DNA of 64,000 nucleotides from Lepus europaeus (GCF_033115175.1 NC_084838.1:60666468-60730467), one strand, 5' to 3'. Shown: positions 22,398-34,368, counted from the stretch's first letter. Notes: generated by a model not told the origin, from the letters alone. Translations and numbers: made by a program.

Positions 22398-22660
22398 TCT
22401 TTTTTTTTTAAGATTTATTTTATTTATTTGGAAGAGTTACAGAAAGACACAGAGACAGAGAGGTCTTCCAACTGCTTGTTCACTCCCCAAATGGCCACAA
22501 CAGCCAGATTTGAGCTGGTCTGAAGCCAGGACTTGGGACATCCTCTGTTGCTGTCCCAGGCATATCAGCAGGGATCTGGATTAGAAGTGGAACAGCCGGG
22601 ACTCAAACTGGCGCCTATATAGGATGCTGGTGCTGCAGTCCCCAGTGCCACCCTGCTGCC
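22398..22660 (-). mobile_element. CSINE, shortened
   Basis: Poly-T, 'aagatttattttatttattt', 'tgttcactccccaaatggcc' and 'ggaacagccgggactcaaac' are present. A gap after 'gaagccaggacttgggacat' shows that the 'tcctccaggtctcccac...gggccca' section was lost. Confidence 0.9.
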
Positions 22661-23077
22661 TTCCCTTCTACCTTTTCCCTACTTCTCACTTCCCCAGTGA
22701 CACAGGATTATGGCTGATGGAATGAGTAACACTGTTATTCTGCTCCCACCTTGGACACAGATGCAGTCACTGGACTCAAGTTGGGCCATTTTAGTGCCAT
22801 ATTCTTCTCTTCAAAGTGGTTAGTTCAAATTGTGGACACAAGCCCAAAGTAGCACCAGTCAGAATCCTTCCTGGGGATGTCTTGAATGGAAAGTGACTTG
22901 CCTTTCCAAGGTTTGGTTTTTATAAGATGATTGGCCTTTTTTTCTTAGGTATAAAGTGGTTCAAGCTAGATGCTTATCACATGCAGTTGAAAGCCTTCCA
23001 CCTAATTCGGGGATGGTGGCAGAATAAGAAAGGAGCCTTACCTGCTTTGTCTTACTCCTTAAAGGCATCTATAGCAG

Positions 23078-23312
23078 GTTTGCATGTGCCAGACCAGAAA
23101 TACAATAGTGAGCAAACAGGCTTGATCGACATTCATGGGGATTATGAACTACTGGGAAGAGCAAGCATTCAATGACTGCTAAAAACTAATGAATTTCACA
23201 TGTTCCATGTTCTATAAGGAGAAGTAGTCAATAGCTAGAATCCCAGTGTCTGGGGAAGAGGCAATGAAGTTTCCATAAGGAAGTGACATTTAAGTAGGGA
23301 CCTAAAGATGGG
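23078..23312 (-). mobile_element. L2 fragment
   Basis: The sequence follows the inverted L2 3' region from 'gcatgtgccagaccagaaat' through 'aatagtgagcaaacagg' to 'aagtgacatttaagtaggga'. Confidence 0.6.
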
Positions 23313-24399
23313 TCAGGGTTAGTCTCATCTTCATGGTCTCCTTAGCCATTTTAATCCTGAGTACCGTGGTGGCTACTTTAAGTTTAAAAATATTCTGTGT
23401 TTTTCTACTAATTGAGCTGACACTAGCCTGTTTATTTGGTAATATTAGTGGCAATATGAGGACTTTTAATTCTTCCTGTGGCTTTGTCAAGTAGCAAATG
23501 CATAAGAGAAACTTTTGATCTAAGTAAAATGAAATATTAGCTAGAAAAGTGAGACAGATAGCCTCCCCTCCCCGTGAGAAAAAAATAGCAATTCTGGTTT
23601 TTCTCAATGAATTATATTCAGAATCATAAATATCTGTTGAAAATTCTGATGTGCCTATAAATTTCCACTCAATCAAAAAATTATGACAATATAAGAGAAT
23701 TGAGTATGGTGGTACAAAGGATATATACGTTTCTTGAAGTGAACTCTAAATGTTACCAAAATGAATCTGTGCTGAATGTAAAATAGCACTGGGCCAATCC
23801 TAGTGTGGCATCCATTGCTTTGTTGAAATGTTTCTGGTTGTGATAGAACCAATACCCTTTGGTTTGTAGCAGATAACTCACATTTGTCAACTCTCGTTTG
23901 TAGGCAGATGTAGTAACTTGTACTGAAGACTCATGTTATCTTCCTCAATGGGAAGAGCTAATTTGATTTACCATTTGTATGATATAGCTATGCATTCCTC
24001 TTCAGTATCTTAAACTCCATTCTGTTTAGGAGTTACTTGTGTTTGTGATTTTATTCTGTCTCCTGAAAGAACATGCAGTCTCTGAAATCGGATCCTAGAG
24101 CTTCTTTCCCTCTTCAGCCTATCATACCCCAAAACATTTATCCAATAATCAGTGTTGATCATTTGTTTAACAAATCTTCATTAAGTCTCTAACATAAACC
24201 TGATACAGTTTTAGGTCAGATAATCTGGAAAATAAATATGCATTTCAATCGATGTGATTATTATTTACGTTATTAACATTTGATAAGAATTGTCATCTAG
24301 AATGGAAGGAATGAAAGAAGGAAGGGGGGGGGGAGGGCCTGCTGCTTCACATTTATGAATGCCACAGTTACTCCCCATGGTATAAATGCCCTTTTTTTT
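23313..24399. other. Unique AT-rich sequence, nothing recognised
   Basis: No repeat core or exon was recognised. A 124-codon minus-strand frame (about 23.3-23.68 kb) lacks recognised features. A G-rich low-complexity run lies near 24325-24337. Confidence 0.4.
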
Positions 24400-24720
24400 C
24401 TTTCTCCAAAGACCTAGGATTTTTAAATTATGTTCTAGTATTCTGCAACAAAACAGTCGAAGGCGGAATGTAAAAAAGAAATCAATGCAATTTATTTATA
24501 ATTAACTTGAGACTATGTTAAAAATTAATAAAAAAAAACTGGCTTACTCTCAGTGGTGCTGCTGTTGAACTGTCATCTGAAAGTTTATATAATTAGTGGA
24601 AGCATGTTAATTGAATTATGGCAATTAAATCAGCCTTGAGACAAAAGGGTCCCTTCTGATTGATGAGATTGTGTTGATACCGTAACCCACTCTCGGCCAG
24701 TTGGGAAGTTTCAGGGTTGT
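24400..24720. other. Candidate conserved non-coding element
   Basis: Repeat-free and rich in homeodomain-type cores, including 'tttataattaac', 'tataattagtgg', 'gttaattgaattatgg' and 'gcaattaaatc'. No open frame spans it. The enhancer suggestion is inference from composition only. Confidence 0.35.
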
Positions 24721-27700
24721 CTCATCCTGCTCCTCTATACTTTAGCTGCCACAGTGTAGGGGCTTTTGGGCCTTTGGATTCTACTCCTCCTTTGGACAAG
24801 GTTGACACTATCGATGGTTGGGTCAGAACCACAAGGAAGCTATGCAATTTACATCTGTTATTTTTACTACCATAAATCTTCACCAGCCAGAGATAAGAGT
24901 GGGAAGTGGAAATATTTGCAGAGTTGATGTGGAGCAAGTGATTATCCTTTCAGTCCTTTCTTTAATAATGTCATTGTTGATTGAAGTGTTGAGAAAAGAC
25001 GAAAGCGGGGGTTCAAATAAGTTTGGGAGCTGTTTGGCACTATGATTGTCCATGTTCACGCCTCTCAGTGGATACTGTAGAATGGGCTAGCAGCATGTAT
25101 ATTAGATCATGTCTCTAACCTGATATTTACGAACAAAGTCGCCTCACGAAATCTCCTTCCTCTCTCCAGGACTAAATTTGCTCTACAAAATGAGACTGCC
25201 ACAGTTCCTTTCAGTGCAGAATTCTACACGTTCTGGTCCATTCACAAACTTAGCGCTGCATTTTCCAGGGTTTTGAAAATGGGCTGTTAGCGTTGTATGT
25301 CCTGGGGGGATAAAGCTGCATGGGCAGAATGAACAGCAGCCAAAAGCACTGGAGGGAGCTATAGTGATGCCACTTGGGACTGCTACATGGTTGGAGTTGT
25401 AAATTCTTCTAGAAAAGAACAACCAGAAAGAAGAAGAGAGGACCATCCTGAGATATCTGAAAGAAGCCTTCTTGGGGAAGTTCTGTGAGCTGGGGCAGCT
25501 GGAAGATGTCCAGAGATCAGTGCAGAATGAAAAAAATGCAGGGCTCTTGTTCAAAAATGAAAAATTTCAAAATGGTGACTGCAGAGGATTCAACCAAATG
25601 CAGGACCTTCCTCCCCAAGTGCCAGGCTCTGTGTGACTGCATGGATCGCATGCCCATTTATTTGGCGCTGTCTGTGGGCCTGGCTGGTGAGGATTAATCC
25701 TGTTTTCCAGGGGTTGAAATCACAGCAACCTCCCCTCTTTGGGTCCCCTGAATCTGCAGGGCTCACTTTAAGTCAAGTCTGCTTTTCATTCACTGCTATG
25801 TTTCTTGCTGGCTTATTTTTTTTTAACAGTGCTGCTAGCTGTATAAATATTTTACAGTTCCCCCCTGAAAAGTTTCCAAGGGGCCCATGTTGAGGGGAAA
25901 AAAAAATCTTTGAAAGGATTTTTTCCATAGCAATTAAAACCTTTCAAAGCACCGAGAGCTCCCTAGTCCCACTTTGGTGCAACAAACTCTATATTTTAAT
26001 TTTAATTTTTATTTTTTTGCTCAGTTTGGATGGCTGGCTTTGGGTCTGAAAATAAGCCAGTCTCTTTGTTTGGTGACTTTGTGGGTTGCAGATAGACATT
26101 TGGAATTTAAATTCATTAGATACATGGCAGAGCTGCGGATGGAACCAGCGGAGGGCTTAGAAATGCTGTGATCAGAAACTCTAACCCCTATTTCCTGTAT
26201 CTCATTTACAGGGGTAAAATGACTATAAATCAAACTAAAGCTCATTTTGGCTCCCCAGATGAAGTCAAATGTACACTCTGACTTATGCATATACCATTTT
26301 TAGTTAACGCACCAATAAAAATAATTGTGCAAGCCTAAATTTGGAAGTGTTCCCAGCGTTTATGACAAAACTTAATAAAGCCAGGCGCATTGAATGTAAT
26401 ATGGGAATTTTATTGAAATGAAATTAGTCCATCATGTAAGCCCACATTTTCCTCAGATTTCTTGGACTTCATGTGAGAGCTCTCCTGGGGACCCTCTTAG
26501 GGTCCTGCAAAAATTCAAGTTCGGTATGTAGAGACACAGGGTACAGACTGAAGGCTCTGCACTGGGCAGGATGCTATGTTACAGCCAGCTTCAGTGAAGC
26601 AAACCACACACACTTCTCCAAGCATGCCCCTACTCTCTTAACTGCAGTGTCTAAGCAGCAGACATATTGTTGTGGTTTTATTCAAAATATAGGACTCCCG
26701 GAGATTTGGGGGTGGGGGTTCAGTTGTAATTCCAGCAACAGTGTTATGTGCCAGAAACCTATTATGTAATTTCCCCAGAGACGCAGCATGGCAGCAGCCA
26801 TTGTGTGTGTCCGTAAGTTTGGTTGCTTGACTGCATTTAGGGACAAAAGCCAGGAGACTGAGATGTGTTTTTATCTACTCAAAGGAAGAGACAACATTTA
26901 AGGCTTTGAAATTGGGAGTTGAGGTTCATGGTGTAAGGATGAGGACAGCTGAATAAAGGAGTTCAAGTTCTGATATGGATTATGTTTCATTTACAGTGGT
27001 TTTCAAACTTTCATGAGTGCATAAACACTTCCTGGGGTGCTTGTTAAAAACATATATGTTGCAAGCCTTATATCGGGAGGTTTGAATTCATGACACCCAA
27101 AGGCAGACCTAATAATACGCATTTTAAACAATACCTGTGATGATTTTAATGCAGATGGACCAATAATCTCAGTTTGAAAATTATTTCCATCAAATTGAGT
27201 ATCAACAGCAACAAACCCCAATGTATGTTGAGTTTTGAGGTGTTACCATGTGCTAAGTATAGAGAGTCTTCAGAGCCAATTGTCCCATTGCATTTCGAAA
27301 GCCATGTTTGCAGGTGTTTTGAAAATCTTGGGAAAAAAGATATTTCCTAGCTTCAATTTATAGCGTGTCTCAGTGCTTAATTAGCCATTGCTATTAGCAG
27401 TTTTCTTCCTCAGATATGCATAAATTCCTTGTTGGAATTTGAGCTCATTTCCCCCGTCCTTTCCTCAGAAGAGCAGAGAATAGTTGGGTTGTGTCTTGAC
27501 AATAATAGTGAATGCATATAGAGGAGTTTAGAGTTACCTCCCCATTAATCCACCAGATTGACAGATTTGCTCAAGGCTCAGGGGTCAGTTTCCAGCTGTG
27601 AGGCTCTGAGTCAGTAGGTCCCAAGATGGCTGAACAAGGCCCACAAAGTGGGTGGGTGCCTCCACAGATTGCCCTCTCCAAAACCATCTCGGCAGGATGC

Positions 27701-28198
27701 CGAGGACTTAAGGGACTATTTTTGGACATTGACATCACCACTTTCCTAGTTCACCCAGAGACGACCATTGTCTCTTTGACCTTTTTTTATACTTGGTTCA
27801 TCCTACTTTCTCTGACTTTCCCTAAGTATCATACTTCTAATCGACAGCTGAGAAAAGATTGCCTGACCTCTGTAGCTAGAACAGAAAACGCACTGGGGGA
27901 ACTGGGCAATGCCTTTTCCTCTTAGTGACAGCAGCAGACAGTCTCTGAAGTGGCCTCTGGCATTCACACGTGTATAGTTCCCAGACTTTGCAAGCAGGTT
28001 ATGACTTGATGCAATCAATAAAATACAGTAAAGATGATGGAATGTCAGTGACATGCTTCTGTTACATTATAACATGTTCTAAATTCTGTGATATATGCTA
28101 TGAGCCTTATATTGAAGACTGTCTTGCTAGCAAGATTTCTCCCGAGACTCCCCCTGCTGGTTTGATTATGTAAGTGTCAGTGTTAAGAGCTCCCACGT
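24721..28198. other. Unique sequence, no gene identified
   Basis: About 3.5 kb without a recognised repeat. A 77-codon open frame on the plus strand (25403-25636) and a second motif-rich AT block (26330-26460) stand out. A minus-oriented CTCF-like motif lies at 28149-28160. Confidence 0.35.
28149..28160 (-). promoter_or_regulatory. CTCF-like motif, minus orientation
   Basis: Plus-strand TCCCCCTGCTGG fits the inverted CTCF core at 11 of 12 positions. Confidence 0.35.
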
Positions 28199-28524
28199 TG
28201 GTGTCAGTGTTTTGATGCAGCAGGTTAAGCCACCACTAGTTACACCAGTATCCCATATTGGAGTGCTGATTCTGGTCCCAGCTGCTTCTTGGGACCAGAT
28301 GATAATCCAAGTACTGGGGCCCCTGACACCCATTCATGTGGGAGACCCAGATGGAGTTCTTGGCTCCTGACTTCAGCCTGGCCCAGACTTGGCTGTTGCA
28401 GGCATTTGGGGAGTGAACCAGTAGATGGAAGCACTGTGTGTTTTTGTGTGTCTGTGTGTTTGTGTCTCTCTTTCTGACTTACAAATAAATATATAAATGA
28501 ATAGTTTTTTAAAAAAAAATACAA
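28199..28524 (+). mobile_element. CSINE with small internal deletion
   Basis: The body has 'atgcagcaggttaagccacc', 'tggagtgctgattctggtcc', 'gcccctgacacccattcatg' and 'acttacaaataaatatataa'. The 'tccagctccctgctaatg' segment is missing and the CT tract has become (TG)n-rich. Confidence 0.92.
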
Positions 28525-28529
28525 AGAAA

Positions 28530-28846
28530 AGCCCATGTGACAAGAAAATATGGTGGCCTCTAAGAGTTGAGGGCAATCTCTAACCAACAGAGCTCAACCC
28601 AACTGCAAGGACATGAATTCTGACAACAACTTCACTGTTTTGGAAGCAAATTCTTCCCCAGCCAGGCCTGCTCATGAAAATACAGCCTCACAGCTTCATT
28701 TTAGCTTTAGGGGGTGCTAAGCAAAGGACTCAGGCTGTGTTGGGATTCCAGACCCACGGGAACTGTGAGGTAGTGAGTAGATGTTGTTTGAAGAAACTAA
28801 ATGTGTGATGATTTATTAGCTGGCAAAAGGAAACTAATGGAATGAC
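28530..28846 (+). mobile_element. MLT1-type MaLR LTR, 3' portion
   Basis: The sequence follows the MLT1 3' half: 'ggcctctaagagttgaggg', 'gaattctgacaacaactt', 'gcaaattcttccccagcc', 'gacccacgggaactgtgagg' and the closing 'aggaaactaatgg'. The CSINE just upstream may have replaced or interrupted its 5' part. Confidence 0.8.
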
Positions 28847-29047
28847 CATTTGATTTGACTTATCTATTAGTGTGTATGGGAAAGTATCCTAGGGTTTGGA
28901 GAGAAGGCCTCCATAGAAACATTTAGGCATGGCGCTAGGCCCAAAGGGGATCTCATATTTATATACTTGTAAATATTTTGAACCATGCTTAAAGTCTTCC
29001 CAAGTCTTTACATAAAAGCTATTTTATCTAAAAAATGAATGGTTTTA

Positions 29048-29242
29048 TAACAGCAGCCAACGTTTATTGAGCATATACTATATGCTAGTTCTACTTGAAG
29101 TACTTTGGATATTCTCATTTGTTTAATCCCCGTAAATGTTTTATCAGGCAGTCCGTATCGTAATTCTAAGTTACACATGAGGAAGCTAAGGCACCAAGAA
29201 AGTAAGTAAGGGTATCTCAAAGTCAAAACTGGTAAGTGAATT
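29048..29242 (-). mobile_element. MIR SINE
   Basis: The inverted MIR 3' half reads 'agccaacgtttattgagcat', 'actatatgctagttctactt' and 'ttacacatgaggaagctaag'. Confidence 0.85.
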
Positions 29243-29352
29243 TGCCATACCAAAATAAGTAAATAAATAAAACCAAAGCCAAAAGCGGCTAGTGGCCTTT
29301 GGTGGCCTTTTGTCTAATAATGTTTTTCTGTATCTTCATTTTTAGAATTATA

Positions 29353-30264
29353 TCTAGGCATTCTTTTTTTTTAAACTTTTATTTAATGAATATAAATTTT
29401 CAATGTACAGCTTATGGATTACAATGCCCCCCATAACTTCCCTCCCACCCGCAACCCTCCCCTTTCCCACTCCCTCTCCCCTTCCATTCACATCAAGATT
29501 CATTTTCAATTCTCTATATACAGAAGATCAGTTTAGTATATATTAAGTAAAGATTTCAACAGTTTGCACCCACATAGCAACACAAAGTGAAAAATACTGT
29601 TGGAGTACTAGTTATAGCATTAAATCACAATGTACAGCACATTAAGGACAGAGATCCTACATGATATTTTTTAAAAATTGATTAATTTTCTATGCAATTT
29701 CCAATTTAAAACCAAGTTTTTTTTTTCATTTTCAATTCTCTTTATATACAGAAGATCGATTCAGTATATACTAAGTAAAGATTTCATCAGTTTGCACCCA
29801 CACAGAAACACAAAGTGTAAAAATACTGTTTCAGTACTAGTTATAGCATTACTTCACATTGGACAACACATTAAGGACAGATCCCACATGAGACGTAAGT
29901 ACACAGTGACTCCTGTTGCTGACTTAACAATTTGACACTCTTGTTTATGGCCTCAGTAATCTCCCTAGGCTCTAGTCCCTGAGTTGCCAAGGCTATGGAA
30001 GCCTTTAGGGTTTGCCGACTTTGATCTTATTCCGACAGGGTCATAGTCAAAGTGGAAGTTCTCTCCTCCCTTCAGAGAAAGGCACCTCCTTCTTTGATGG
30101 CCCTGTTCTTTCCACTGGGATCTCACTCGCAGAGATCTTTCATTTAGGTCTTCTTCTTTTTTTCTTTTTTTTTTTTTTTTCTTTTGACAGAGTGTCTTGG
30201 CTTTCCATGCCTACAATACTCTCATGGGCTCTTCAGCCAGATCCGAATGATGTCTAGGCATTCT
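29353..30264 (-). mobile_element. 5'-truncated rabbit-type LINE-1 with TSD
   Basis: This is the inverted L1 3' end. It starts at a T-run (29364-29372), then 'aaacttttatttaatgaata', 'caatgtacagcttatggatt' and the C-rich 'ccctcccacccgcaaccct' segment, then about 750 bp of 3'UTR including a pyrimidine tract (30150-30183). The direct repeat tctaggcattct at 29353-29364 and 30253-30264 is the target-site duplication. Inside, a segment of about 165 bp is present twice (29501-29667 and 29727-29896). Confidence 0.95.
29501..29896 (-). repeat. Tandem duplication inside L1 3'UTR
   Basis: Arms 29501-29667 and 29727-29896 both run from 'cattttcaattctct' to 'acattaaggacaga'. They differ at very roughly one position in eight and are separated by an AT-rich 60-bp spacer that ends in a T-run. 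Confidence 0.9.
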
Positions 30265-30825
30265 GAAAACTGGGCATGACATAGGCCTTCCTAGACCTGT
30301 GAGCTGGCCTGTGTGAGTTTATCACACACAGGTTTTTTCACTAATGATAGTAATCCTGGCAGCTACTATGCAGGCAAAAGTAAGCACTTGGGTAAAGGTG
30401 GAAATGACAGAAGTTTGAATCCTTGAAAAAAACAGGATTCCTGCAAGCCTACTCACTTTTAGCAAGTTACTTGCACTGTTGTCACTATTTTAGTGGCCTT
30501 TTCTTACTATATACTTGGTTTTATTAATATATTTTTGAAAATGTAGAAACCAAAGACTGAGTTTGACATGGCCAGTGAAAGTCCAATTTTGTGGCTGTCT
30601 TGGGTCATGCTGCTTTTATGGATCCTGGAGTGATATTAAATTACCTTTGGAAATAGCAGCACAACATCTCGAGCTGGTAGGAAGCCTATGATTTACTTTT
30701 TTTCCTGTAGGCCTTAAATTTAATCAAGCATTACCAAATTCTGCTTGCAGCTTTTTTATTTCCTTTGGCCTTAAGAACCCCGTTCGGATTCAGCTAACAT
30801 GTTTTTAGTGGGTGCTGGGGGTAAT
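30265..30825. other. Unique sequence, nothing recognised
   Basis: No repeat core or exon was recognised. Confidence 0.4.
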
Positions 30826-30827
30826 TA

Positions 30828-30966
30828 CTAGTGTCTTCACTTTATACATTAAAAAAATAAGATTCAGAAAAGCTAAACTGTTCATGGTTAAACTGTCACA
30901 AGTAACAGATGAGGGATTTGAGCTCACATTCTCCTGCTCTATGCTCAAGGTCCTGTTTACTATACC
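30828..30966 (-). mobile_element. MIR fragment
   Basis: The inverted MIR core is seen as 'cactttatacattaaaaaaa', 'agattcagaaaagctaaact' and 'agtaacagatgagggatttg', ending in 'ctctatgctcaaggtcctg'. Confidence 0.6.
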
Positions 30967-31950
30967 AAACTCAGGGCTCTGTTTTCTCCTAGAAGGTTCT
31001 TGGTGGGAAGTGGTAATGGGGTGGACGATGCTTCCCCCATTTCTCTTTCTTGAACTTGCAGAAAAATAAACACTGAAATTTGCCTAATGGTGTACTCCAA
31101 AATGGTATATAGTCTTTCAGCTCTCTGGAAAACCTCCACTTACCCAAAAATGTGTTGTCCATTGTTGTTGACCCCACTGGAGACTTCTTCCTTTTGATCT
31201 AAAGGGTTTCTGGCCTTTACAAGTTTCATGGATTATGAGAGCACAGAGCATGATGGGAGGCGGCTGTTCAGAGCCACACAGGGGTTCTTTGAAAGCCTCC
31301 CACATACGTTCTTCCAGGCAGAGATGGCAGCTGTGAGTTGGAGAGGCAGGGATTGAGGGAAGGGAGGGAGTTTGCAATGTGGCTCTCCTAGAGTGGGCAG
31401 GGCTGAGCCCTGGAGTGGAGGCGCCCGTCCTAGAACATTTGTAACCAGACACCACACCACGTAGAGCAGTTACTGAACTTTTAGCCTCCTCTGAAGAAAC
31501 ATGTTTTAAAATTCCTAAATAAAAAGTTTTAAAATCCCCTATCCCCACCCCTGCTTTTGCTTCGTCCCTCAAGCTAGTTTGATGAACTATCCCACGTCCT
31601 GAACAGTCTCTTCTGGGGAGTATCTCCATTTCTCGAGTCTCTGTGTCTAGAGAATTGAAGAAGCTTTCTTCTCCTTCTCAGCAGGCCTGCAGGGGGCTCC
31701 CATAGCTGTAACTCTGTCCTCTGAGTTCTGCCCTGTGACTGGTGAGAAGAGGGGAGAACCTGCCTCATGGATTGGTGGTGGGGAATGGTAGAAGGGAGCT
31801 GTGACAAGAAGGGAAGGAAGAGAATGAACAACCTGTTTGAACCCTCACACTTGGAGAGAATAGCCTAATTTGAACCCTGCTCGCTCACTCCTGAGCTGGT
31901 AGATCTCATACCTTGTGGAACCATGTGCCTTATCACATCTTGCTGTATTC
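30967..31950. other. Unique sequence with one long open frame
   Basis: A 170-codon minus-strand frame (31117-31629) is the longest outside recognised repeats. It has no recognised domain, signal peptide or membrane segment, and its residue mix looks like chance translation of GC-richer DNA. A CTCF-like motif with two mismatches lies at 31686-31699. Confidence 0.35.
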
Positions 31951-31951
31951 A

Positions 31952-32110
31952 CTTGTTCAGTAGCATTTACTGAGACCTTCATGTGTGTCACGCACTATGT
32001 CTAGGTATTGGGATTGCAAGTGTCAAGTGGATTCTTCTCCTCAAAGCATAAATGGTTTAGGGGAGGAGTTGGACACCTGAGTAAGTGATTGTAGTCCAGA
32101 GTAATAAATG
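31952..32110 (-). mobile_element. L2 fragment
   Basis: The inverted L2 3' end reads 'cacttgttcagtagcattta', 'ctgagaccttcatgtgtgtc' and 'ctatgtctaggtattgggat'. Confidence 0.6.
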
Positions 32111-32139
32111 ATGTAGGAAGATACAAAGACCCGGACTAA

Positions 32140-32642
32140 GCTCATTGCCGTATAATAAATTGCTACAGAGGTAGCAGTTTAAGGTAACAACTATTTATTA
32201 TCTCCTGCAGATTCTAAAGATGGAGAGTCTTGGAGTAGCTCAGCTGGGGAGTTCTGGCTCAGTAGCCATCAGCTTGCTGGTGAGATGTTGGTCTTCTAAA
32301 AGGCTGTGGTCTTCTGAAGGCTTAGGCTGGGGTTGAAGGATCCTCTGCCATGGCTGTTGGCCACAGTTGCTCAGTGCATGGGCCTGTCTTTTGGGCTGCT
32401 CACAACATGGCTGCCCAGCCCACACCCTCATCCAGAGTAAGCAATGAAAGAATGAAGGAGAGAGAGAGAGAGATGTATTTTAATAACCTAGCAACCTGGC
32501 CTTGGCAGTGACTTGCTATCACTTCTGCCATATTCTGTTGGGCACAGACCAACCTTGATACCACATAGGGGGAAACTACACAGGGCATAAATACCAGGAA
32601 GAGGTTGACTGGAGGCCATCATGGAGGCTTGCTTCCTCATCT
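32140..32642 (-). mobile_element. MaLR-type LTR, minus orientation
   Basis: The plus strand reads as an inverted LTR of the MaLR class: 'ataataaattgctacagagg', 'aacaactatttattatctcc', 'atcacttctgccatattctg' and 'aataccaggaagaggttgac'. A small GA repeat lies at 32459-32474. The exact subfamily was not assigned. Confidence 0.6.
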
Positions 32643-33230
32643 AGTCTGTAAGCATCAGGAAAGGCCCCCACAGAAGCATGGACCACAGGGAGGGCGAGAA
32701 CTTAAGTCTTAGTATCCTTCCATACTGATGAAGATTGACAGTAGCCCTCTATTTTAGTTACAAAGGCTGGGTTGTTCCTTGCCACACTCTCCTTCCCCAT
32801 TTGGATGCTAAATATGGTCAAGTGTCCCAGAATGGACTCATCCAGGCTATGAATCTATCATTTTCTGAGGCAGGAGGGAAGGGGATGAGAATATGCTAAA
32901 TTCTTTGGTCACTGAGCCTCACCTCCCGGCATCAAGAGCTTTATCTGAACTCTACAGAGCATTCTTTAGTAGTCAAATGAAAAATTGCATGGAATACAAA
33001 AATTGTATGTGCATCATAATTATTGATGCAATGTGGAGACCAAGATGATGTCAGCCTAAGAATCAGTTTCCCAAACTACCAACCCAAATTGCTAACATCC
33101 AGTAATGTGTGCCCATTAAGGCTTAATTACTAGTGGTTGTGAAAACTATTGGAGAGTTGGGGATGTTCAGAATATTCTAAATAAAATAGCATCATAATCT
33201 TGCTCAGTGTCAAAGCAGAGATGTATCTAG
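32643..33230. other. Unique sequence, nothing recognised
   Basis: No repeat core or exon was recognised. Confidence 0.4.
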
Positions 33231-33592
33231 AAAAATCATAATTTATGGCCAGCACCGTGGCTCAACACACTAATCCTCCGCCTTGCGGCACCGGCACACC
33301 AGGTTCTAGTCCCGGTTGGGGCGCCGGAGACTATCCTGGTTGCCCCTCTTCCAGGCCAGCTCTCTGCTATGGCCCGGGAAGGCAGTGGAGGATGGCCCAA
33401 GTCCTTGGGCCCTGCACCCGCATGGGAGACCAGGAGAAGCACCTGGCTCCTGGCTTCGGATCAGCGAGATGCGCCGGCCACAGCGGCCATTGGAGGGTGA
33501 ACCAACGGCAAAAAGGAAGACCTTTCTCTCTGTCTCTCTCTCTCGCTCACTATCCACTCTGCCTGTCAAAAAGAAAAAAATCATAATTTATG
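33231..33592 (+). mobile_element. CSINE, young subfamily, 17-bp TSD
   Basis: The head 'ggccagcaccgtggctcaac', a young-type 'ggttctagtcccggttgggg' segment, 'gcccctcttccaggccagct', 'gcctggctc'-region and 'cactctgcctgtcaaaaag' tail are well preserved. The perfect repeat aaaaatcataatttatg at 33231-33247 and 33576-33592 marks the insertion. Confidence 0.97.
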
Positions 33593-34062
33593 ATTCTTCA
33601 CTACCACTAATGGACATTTGCTAAGCATCAATGATAGAGCTAGTAGAAATTGAAATATTCTTTCCAAAGGAAAAGATGCTGACATTTGTAAGTTGTCAAT
33701 AACAGAATTCTGACAAAAAAAGAATCCCAGAGACTTGCAATCTATTAATGGATAGTGTCTCTATGAACAGAAAAGGGAAGAAAAACAGTGAGTCTGAATT
33801 TTCACTCTTCACCTTCTGTTTGAGTCCGTGAGGTCTGGGTCAGTGAGCCACATATCCTCAGCCCCATAACAAGGAGAGACCTCACACATAAGAAAGTGGA
33901 CACTGTTCTATCCAACAGTGATCTAGCGAGGGTAGGTAATCCTAGCAGAGGAATAGCAACATCTACCTCAAGATTCTGGAATACCCTCTCTCTGCTTGTA
34001 TCCCTTAATTTCTTTTTGTTCTGAATCACTATTTTTTCATAGAAACACCCAATGCAAGACAG
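33593..34062. other. Unique sequence, nothing recognised
   Basis: No repeat core or exon was recognised. Confidence 0.4.
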
Positions 34063-34368
34063 ATTTTTAAAATTTATTTATTTCTGTTTATTTGAAAGGC
34101 AGAGACAGAGAGTGAGAGATTGATTTTCCACCAACTACTCCACTCCCTAAACGCCCAGTTCAAAGCTAAGAGCCTGGAACTCCATCCAGTTCTCTCATGT
34201 GAGTGCCAGAGACCCAAGTACTCAAGCCATTGCCTACTGCTTCCCTGGGAGCACATTAACTGGAAGCTGTAATCAAGGGCAGAGTCAGGACCTGAGCCCG
34301 GGAACTCTAATATGGGCTGTGGATATCCCAAGTGACATCGTAAGTGCTGAGCCAAATGCCCACCCCAC
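34063..34368 (-). mobile_element. CSINE, diverged
   Basis: The reverse-oriented order 'tctgtttatttgaaaggcag', 'ctccactccctaaacgccca', 'ctgcttccctgggagcacat' and 'gagccaaatgcccacccc' is preserved. Confidence 0.88.

Noticed and set aside
31117..31629. 170-codon minus-strand open frame, the longest outside recognised repeats
   Set aside because: No recognised domain, signal or splice context. Its length is within chance expectation for a GC-richer stretch of a 64-kb window.
33231..33592. tRNA-like B-box motifs in CSINEs as tRNA genes
   Set aside because: The tRNA-derived SINE heads lack a foldable cloverleaf. Only 9362-9433 does.
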